NCBI RefSeq assembly: GCF_003590095.1
Contig: NC_039483.1
Coordinates: 15,934,001-15,998,000, forward strand
DNA: 64,000 bases
Direction: 5' to 3'
Origin: Trichoplusia ni
Taxonomy: Eukaryota > Arthropoda > Insecta > Lepidoptera > Noctuidae
Both the position numbers and the translations under genes were made by a program. A model generated the notes under the pieces. It was not told where the DNA came from. It saw only the letters and a program-made list of their open reading frames with translations, and did not search any database. Positions 58,640 through 64,000 of this stretch are shown here, one piece after another. Every line of letters begins with the position of its first letter. Within the stretch, counting starts at the first letter, position 1.

Positions 58640-61600
58640 AATGTGGTGCACTGTCTTATTTATTACTTCAGTATTATAAAATTTAACGCCACATTAGTAC
58701 ATAATTCATAGTTTTTCGGTAAATAATGTAACGGGATGCTCGTTGTATCATTTAAGTTTGAATCTGTGGTACCATTTTTTTTAAATGGGGTAGCTTTCCA
58801 TAGAACGTCAGAAAAAAAAACAACCATTTTTGAAACAAAATATATTTAATACGACCTTCATTTTACAAATTTCTCGTTCAGTAACTGCCTAATCGGCTTC
58901 ATCTATAACTATAATAAGTCTGGGCTTGTAAATGACACAACCGTATAAGAAAATGTTCTACATTAAACCGTTAGTGCCTTAAAAAACAAGGAACGTTAGG
59001 AGCTATGTACACAAAACTTAAATAACACGACATTCACGGCCGACTGTATTGACGCCTCATCACGCAGCACCAATATAAAATGGTATTGCATCGCTCAAAT
59101 ATAACTGTCAATACATTATTATGCTTGTTACTGCCATGGAGTCAACTAAGTGGCTCTTGTCTCATTTTAAATGACAATATTTAAGAAATATTACACAAGT
59201 ATCAGGAACGTGGCCATCTAAGATTAAACCACAGTAAAATAGCCTCTGTAACATATACCGGTAACATATACCTACATGAACATAATTATATTACTTTTTA
59301 TCACTTTAAGCAGGAATTAAGAGACACATAAAAATGTTTGAACAAAGGCTTCGCTGTCGCAGTGTTATGAAAGATATTTACTGTTCCCTTTTCGAAACTA
59401 AGTTGAACTTTTTTCTACGAACTCTTTTTTTTCTCTTTAATCTAAACCCAACATTGTTTTGTTCAAAGTGTTCTATATTGTAATTTCTGGATATTCAAGA
59501 GAACTTTCTCGCCCCCATATTACGTAGGTGTGTCATTACAATCGGTCGTGTGTTGTCGTTAAAACCTAAGTATTTAAAAATAACTAATAATTACCTACTC
59601 TGTAACTGATATGCTTATTGCGGTGTAACTTTGTCCCTTCCTCAAACTAAATACAAGACCTTACTAATTGGCAGGTGCGAATTAGTGCTGAAACGTTTTT
59701 TATATAATTAAAATAATTGAGAAAAGTTACACCTAAGGTGACAATAATATTTTCTCGATTCGAAAACAAATAGAAATATTAGAAACTCATGCGAAAATAT
59801 ACATTATTAATCGACTCCTTTTGTTGTTTGCTTTAGCTACATGCATTTTGAGTTTCGTAGGCTAATTTCAGTTGTTTTTGATTAATTTAGCTGCGTCCGT
59901 TGCATATAATTAGTATTTATTCTAACATCAATGGTATCTGTTCATTCACGCTGTCAAACCAATATCGTATCGACTAAAACTTAAAATGGCGGGAAACGTT
60001 TGACAGATACCAAAGATGTCGCCAATCACAATATTAAATACGACATTGTATCTAACAATGTTTCTATTGCACAAAATATTAAGTCGATACTATTTCACGC
60101 ATTAATTTGTTATAGTAATTTAAAGAATTAAAAAAAATCAAATCAAGATGTGCATTGTGGAACATATTTTTTCTTATTAATAGTCAAATGTTGAAGATTT
60201 AAATTTTACTGATCAAATACGAATTTGTCTATCAAAACTATTGGAAGTACGAATTGCTTAATATAAATATTAAGATGGAAACTAATATATGATAAGTAGA
60301 AGAGATTTATACCGAAATCGATATCTATAACTGTTAAGTGATCATATTTGCGATGTCAACCTATTATTATAACAACACAATCATTATTATGGTCAAATTT
60401 CAACATGGTTCATTCATACACCTCGATCTAAGTGAGACTGTTGTTCTAATATATTGTAAGTTATTATAATTCAAACTTTCAAAAGTTGTCGATTAATTCG
60501 TAAAGCAAGAAAATGAACAATATGACAACAGATTCGATTTATCAGTCGATCAAAAACCGAGGGTTGATTGACAAAGTTGCCATCGCAAATAAGATAATAA
60601 TAACAACATCAAAATATTGAAAATGTTTGACAAACTTGAATTTATTTCACACATCACAATGTCTTAAATTGAATTTTAATAACGCTAAAATGCGTTCTAT
60701 TACCTTACAATTATAGTTAGGTACAATTTGTTCTATAATAATATCATATTCGATTTATGTCGAATAAGTTGTAGACAGAATTCTATTTAAGTAGTGTCTC
60801 GACAGTTCGCAAAATTCAAATGTAACATGACACATATAATACAATGAAATGGGAATAAAAATGGGATTCACTAATATAATCGGCTATTTAAACAATGGTA
60901 TATATATACAGCAACGACTTCAATATATAACATAACAGATTGCTGGTATAAGGGCCTGCGTACACGAGGCAACACAAGTCACTGATACCTGCGACATTGC
61001 CTGTATGACGGCATTGCTAGAGACAAAACTTCTCGCCGTCAGAGATTTATGTCGCATCGTATACGTAGGACCCGCTACGATGAAAGCTAATACTATTCTT
61101 ATAAGACAGTGTTATTGAACGACTTAATAAAACAGATGCTATAATGAGAAAAACATAAAATGGTTGTTCCTTAATAAAGGAATTATCTTAACGGTTTTCG
61201 ATACAATACCTAGGAACATTCTCAATACCCACTGTCTTATATCCATAGTAGTCTGTCTCTGACAGATTGCTGCAAAAAAGCTGCTAAGTAGTTCCTCTAT
61301 CAGTCTTAGTGTCCAATTAGTGCCCATTTGACATTAACTGGTACCATAAATAGTACTTTTCGCTACTTTCCTTTACGCACTTATAGTAATATAGTACTCG
61401 CTACTGGCAAATGGGGTAAGTATCGATCGAAATGCGTTCAAATCTAATAGGTAAATAGCAACATTACAATTTGTACCACCTGTCAATATTACACGATATT
61501 ACACCTTCCCCACTAGGTATAGAGTATAAAATTGCGTGTAGTTTTAAAGATGGTACAGCTACCGAGGACAAAAGCATTTCATCGCCTAATTATGGACGGA

Positions 61601-63727
61601 CACGTAATTGCTCATTCATATATAAATAAAGAAGAGTTCCAACACTAATTCCAAGTTACGTCAGCCGCGACGACATGCCGCGACGTTCAGATAAATACAG
61701 AAATTGGACACGACTTGAGTAAACTGAGTGTATCCATCTTCTGTACAACAAGAACAAAGTATAAAAGTCTATATCTATTTCAACTGTTAACGATAGCTGC
61801 AATTGAATTTCGGAACGAAACGACAAAGTGAATCAGGCACTTGGATTAATAAGTGAAATCATATTTTTTTTGGCACTGACAACTATACCGCTGCGGCGGA
61901 TCGTGTGTTTCACAATTTTATCTCAACATTTTATATTTACACCATGTATACCCTGACTTTAACAATATAACCATGATTTTAAAGTAAAATATACTATAAG
62001 ATGACAATGATATTTAAATACACCACGTTAATACTGTATTTACAAAAATATGATATTATTTTAACATTACATTATGTGTTGCCAGATATTTACTGCTTTT
62101 CGTGTGAAATTAACGTATATTTTCTATAAATATTTTTTTACATACTGTAAAAAATACTATTTGGATTATGACATTTGTTTGTTTGAAGTGTTACCATCGT
62201 ATTTAAAACAAAATTTACGAGGAACTGTATTATTATTGGTAATTATTTTTCTAGCTTTCCTTCTATTTATTGTAACGTCGAATAACTGGCAACACAAAAT
62301 ATTTTTTTCTCTATAGTTCGGTCTGATTTTTGACACATATTTGTACATTATATTTTGTTTAGAGGAAACCGGAGGGTGGAATGAGAGGGATCGACAAAAC
62401 AAAGTCGCCGCTACAAATAAGTCCGAAAATGTATAAATAAAGTATTATGTTCGATTTCCTTACGACTTTGATTTGTGAATCCATTTTTGCGGTAAATATG
62501 CGTACATTTAGTTAATGTCGATAGCATTTTATTTGTTAATGTACGCACATTTAAATGATGCTCAGAGAAAAATATTAAAAATATTGTTTGTAAGTCCACA
62601 CCATCCTTCTTTACACATTAATACGACGGATTTCGACAGAGGCGGCGCGTTTTATAAGACTAGCAACGCGACACCGAGTTTATTTGTAACTATATACTTT
62701 AGGACGTATTTTGCCCGTATATTATGAGTATACATATATTTTATCAAGTAAGATAAATATAAATAAGAAAAATGATCTTTTTAAAGTAAATAATAAATTT
62801 AAAATAATTATAAATGACTTTGTCGAAGATTAACGAAATATAGCGATTGCATCTTTGTAAAGTTAAATATAAATAAGAACCTTAACGTAATCAGCTGAAA
62901 ACTGTTAACGTAATATATTTAGTTCAGTACTAATCTGTAGCCAACGTTTATAAGTTTTATTATGACAATCAATTTTAAATTTAAATTATGTACACACTTA
63001 AATTATCTGTAAACTGGCAAGTAATATTTAATACTGGAAAAAAATAAAAATAAATTATAAAGTTAACGAATAGTAACCTAAAATTAATTATTATTTACAT
63101 GTTGCAACTCTGCATCTGATGTGTAAGCGAAATCAAAGTTCAGAACGCAATGTCGTCTATAATATTTAGACTAAAACGACTAAAAGGCCTTCATAATATA
63201 CGGATAGGCCACGTTATAAAGGACTATTCAACCACACATTGACTATATCACCGATAATTTCGACTAATCTCCGCTACAACCTTCTTTGTAATCTCAATTA
63301 CTTCCGTCTTTATCGTAAATATAAATAAAGTACGAAGTTACAATCAGTCAAACAAACTCGATTTGATGCCAAACCGGGCGCGGCCCGGCCGGCTGAAGTA
63401 CAGGCTTCCGTCCTCGAAGGGCATCATTGGCACTAGCCTTGGAAAATACTGATTTTACAATTATTGTGATCAAATATTCTTAACACGTGAATAATGAATA
63501 GTTAGCTGCGCTCAGCTGCTAACAATAAAAATATTATTATCATCTGTAAACACTATGGAAGTCACGAGTCCCAGGATCCGGAGATCCGAAGTGGAGGCAA
63601 CACATCGGCACCGCGCCACGCTGAAGAACTGTAGTACAGCAGTGTAGGTGAGGCCTGCGGGAGGCCGGCGGGGCCACGTACGTATCTAGTGAGGGGAGCG
63701 AGCCGCCGGGCGGCCGCGGGCCTAGCG
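58640..63727. other. Stretch without recognised genes; possible long 3' UTR
   Basis: About 5 kb of AT-rich sequence with only one clear repeat (the TIR element near 61 kb) and short open frames. Because a minus-strand gene ends at 63728, part or all of this could be its 3' UTR, which is often long in neuronal genes. No single poly(A) site can be chosen. Confidence 0.4.
60952..61073. mobile_element. Short TIR element (MITE)
   Basis: Begins GGGCCTGCGTACACGAGGCA and ends with the imperfect reverse complement TGCATCGTATACGTAGGACCC-like arm (GCATCGTATACGTAGGACCC). It is 122 bp and non-coding. The ends resemble a MITE family of moths. No definite target-site duplication was seen. Confidence 0.65.
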
Positions 63728-64000
63728 CTATGACTTCTTGTCGAACAGCGGCAGCTTGGACTTGACGGCGCCCTCACAGATCATGAGCCGCTGCTGCGCC
63801 ACGCACTTGCGGCGCTCGGGCGCGGGCGCGGCCAGCCGGAAGCGCGAGTGGCCGCGCGACCGCTCGCACGTGAAGTCCGCGCCCTTGCGCTCGAAGTACT
63901 CCACGATCTTACTGATCTGCGCCGAGCGCACGTGGCGCGGCACCCGCTCGTCGCAGTACAGGCTGTCCGAGCCCGCCAGGCTGGCCACGTCCTCGCTGCT
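63728..64000 (-). CDS. C-terminal exon of an unrecognised protein (cut by window edge)
   Basis: The frame is open from the window end to the stop at 63728-63730 and encodes 90 residues. It begins SSEDVASLAGSDSLYC, continues with VRSAQISKIVEYFERKG and ends AVKSKLPLFDKKS. It is strongly GC-rich with G/C at third positions, which supports coding. I see no membrane segment and cannot assign a family; the ISKIVEYFERKG helix looks like a short conserved motif. The gene reads off the window to the right. The GC-rich flank at 63560-63727 would be the start of its 3' UTR. Confidence 0.7.
   Translation of the reverse strand, partial: SSEDVASLAGSDSLYCDERVPRHVRSAQISKIVEYFERKGADFTCERSRGHSRFRLAAPAPERRKCVAQQRLMICEGAVKSKLPLFDKKS

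Noticed and set aside
1..64000. CRISPR arrays, operons or bacterial-type signals
   Set aside because: Introns, SINEs and base composition show insect nuclear DNA; no regularly spaced repeats were seen apart from the coding minisatellite.

Overview
The window is eukaryotic nuclear DNA from an insect, almost certainly a moth or butterfly (Lepidoptera). It is AT-rich, its genes are split by GT-AG introns, and it carries tRNA-derived SINEs, Helitrons ending in CTAG and short TIR elements that I know from lepidopteran genomes. The species cannot be named from this sequence.

Layout. 1-23.3 kb holds no coding region I can support. It contains two CpG-rich blocks (14.0 and 17.8-18.2 kb), a SINE and several hairpins, including a perfect 52-bp inverted repeat at 15.5 kb. 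23.4-29.3 kb is a complete five-exon Arl8 gene for a lysosomal small GTPase. 29.3-34.9 kb is its downstream flank and repeats. 35.2-52.2 kb is the main feature: three genes for Mab-21/cGAS-like receptors (cGLRs), one on the minus strand (35232-38447) and a tandem plus-strand pair (coding 43618-46017 and 49805-52151). 53.8-54.5 kb is a two-exon MADF-BESS DNA-binding protein gene on the minus strand. 55.6-58.6 kb has two probable small membrane-protein genes, one with a 16-unit His-Gly tetrapeptide repeat. 58.6-63.7 kb has no recognised gene. The window ends in the last coding exon of an unrecognised minus-strand gene.

How the genes may work together. cGLRs are nucleotidyltransferases that sense nucleic acid and make cyclic dinucleotides for STING-NF-kB signalling. 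Gene 1 is a soluble enzyme with a C-terminal coiled coil. Gene 2 has all visible catalytic residues and adds an N-terminal Gly-rich hydrophobic segment that looks like a membrane anchor. Gene 3 is a tandem copy of gene 2. It keeps an open frame but has lost the GS motif through a frameshift absorbed by a shifted splice acceptor, and has Glu to Lys at the first metal ligand, so it looks like a pseudoenzyme. It also has a second, in-frame N-terminal cassette exon. The 3' ends of genes 2 and 3 are identical for 225 nt up to the stop codon, which suggests recent gene conversion. The 5' leader was duplicated with the genes, and a consensus NF-kB site lies upstream of gene 2. An active anchored sensor beside a conserved inactive paralogue is the most promising unusual system in the window; its function is inference.
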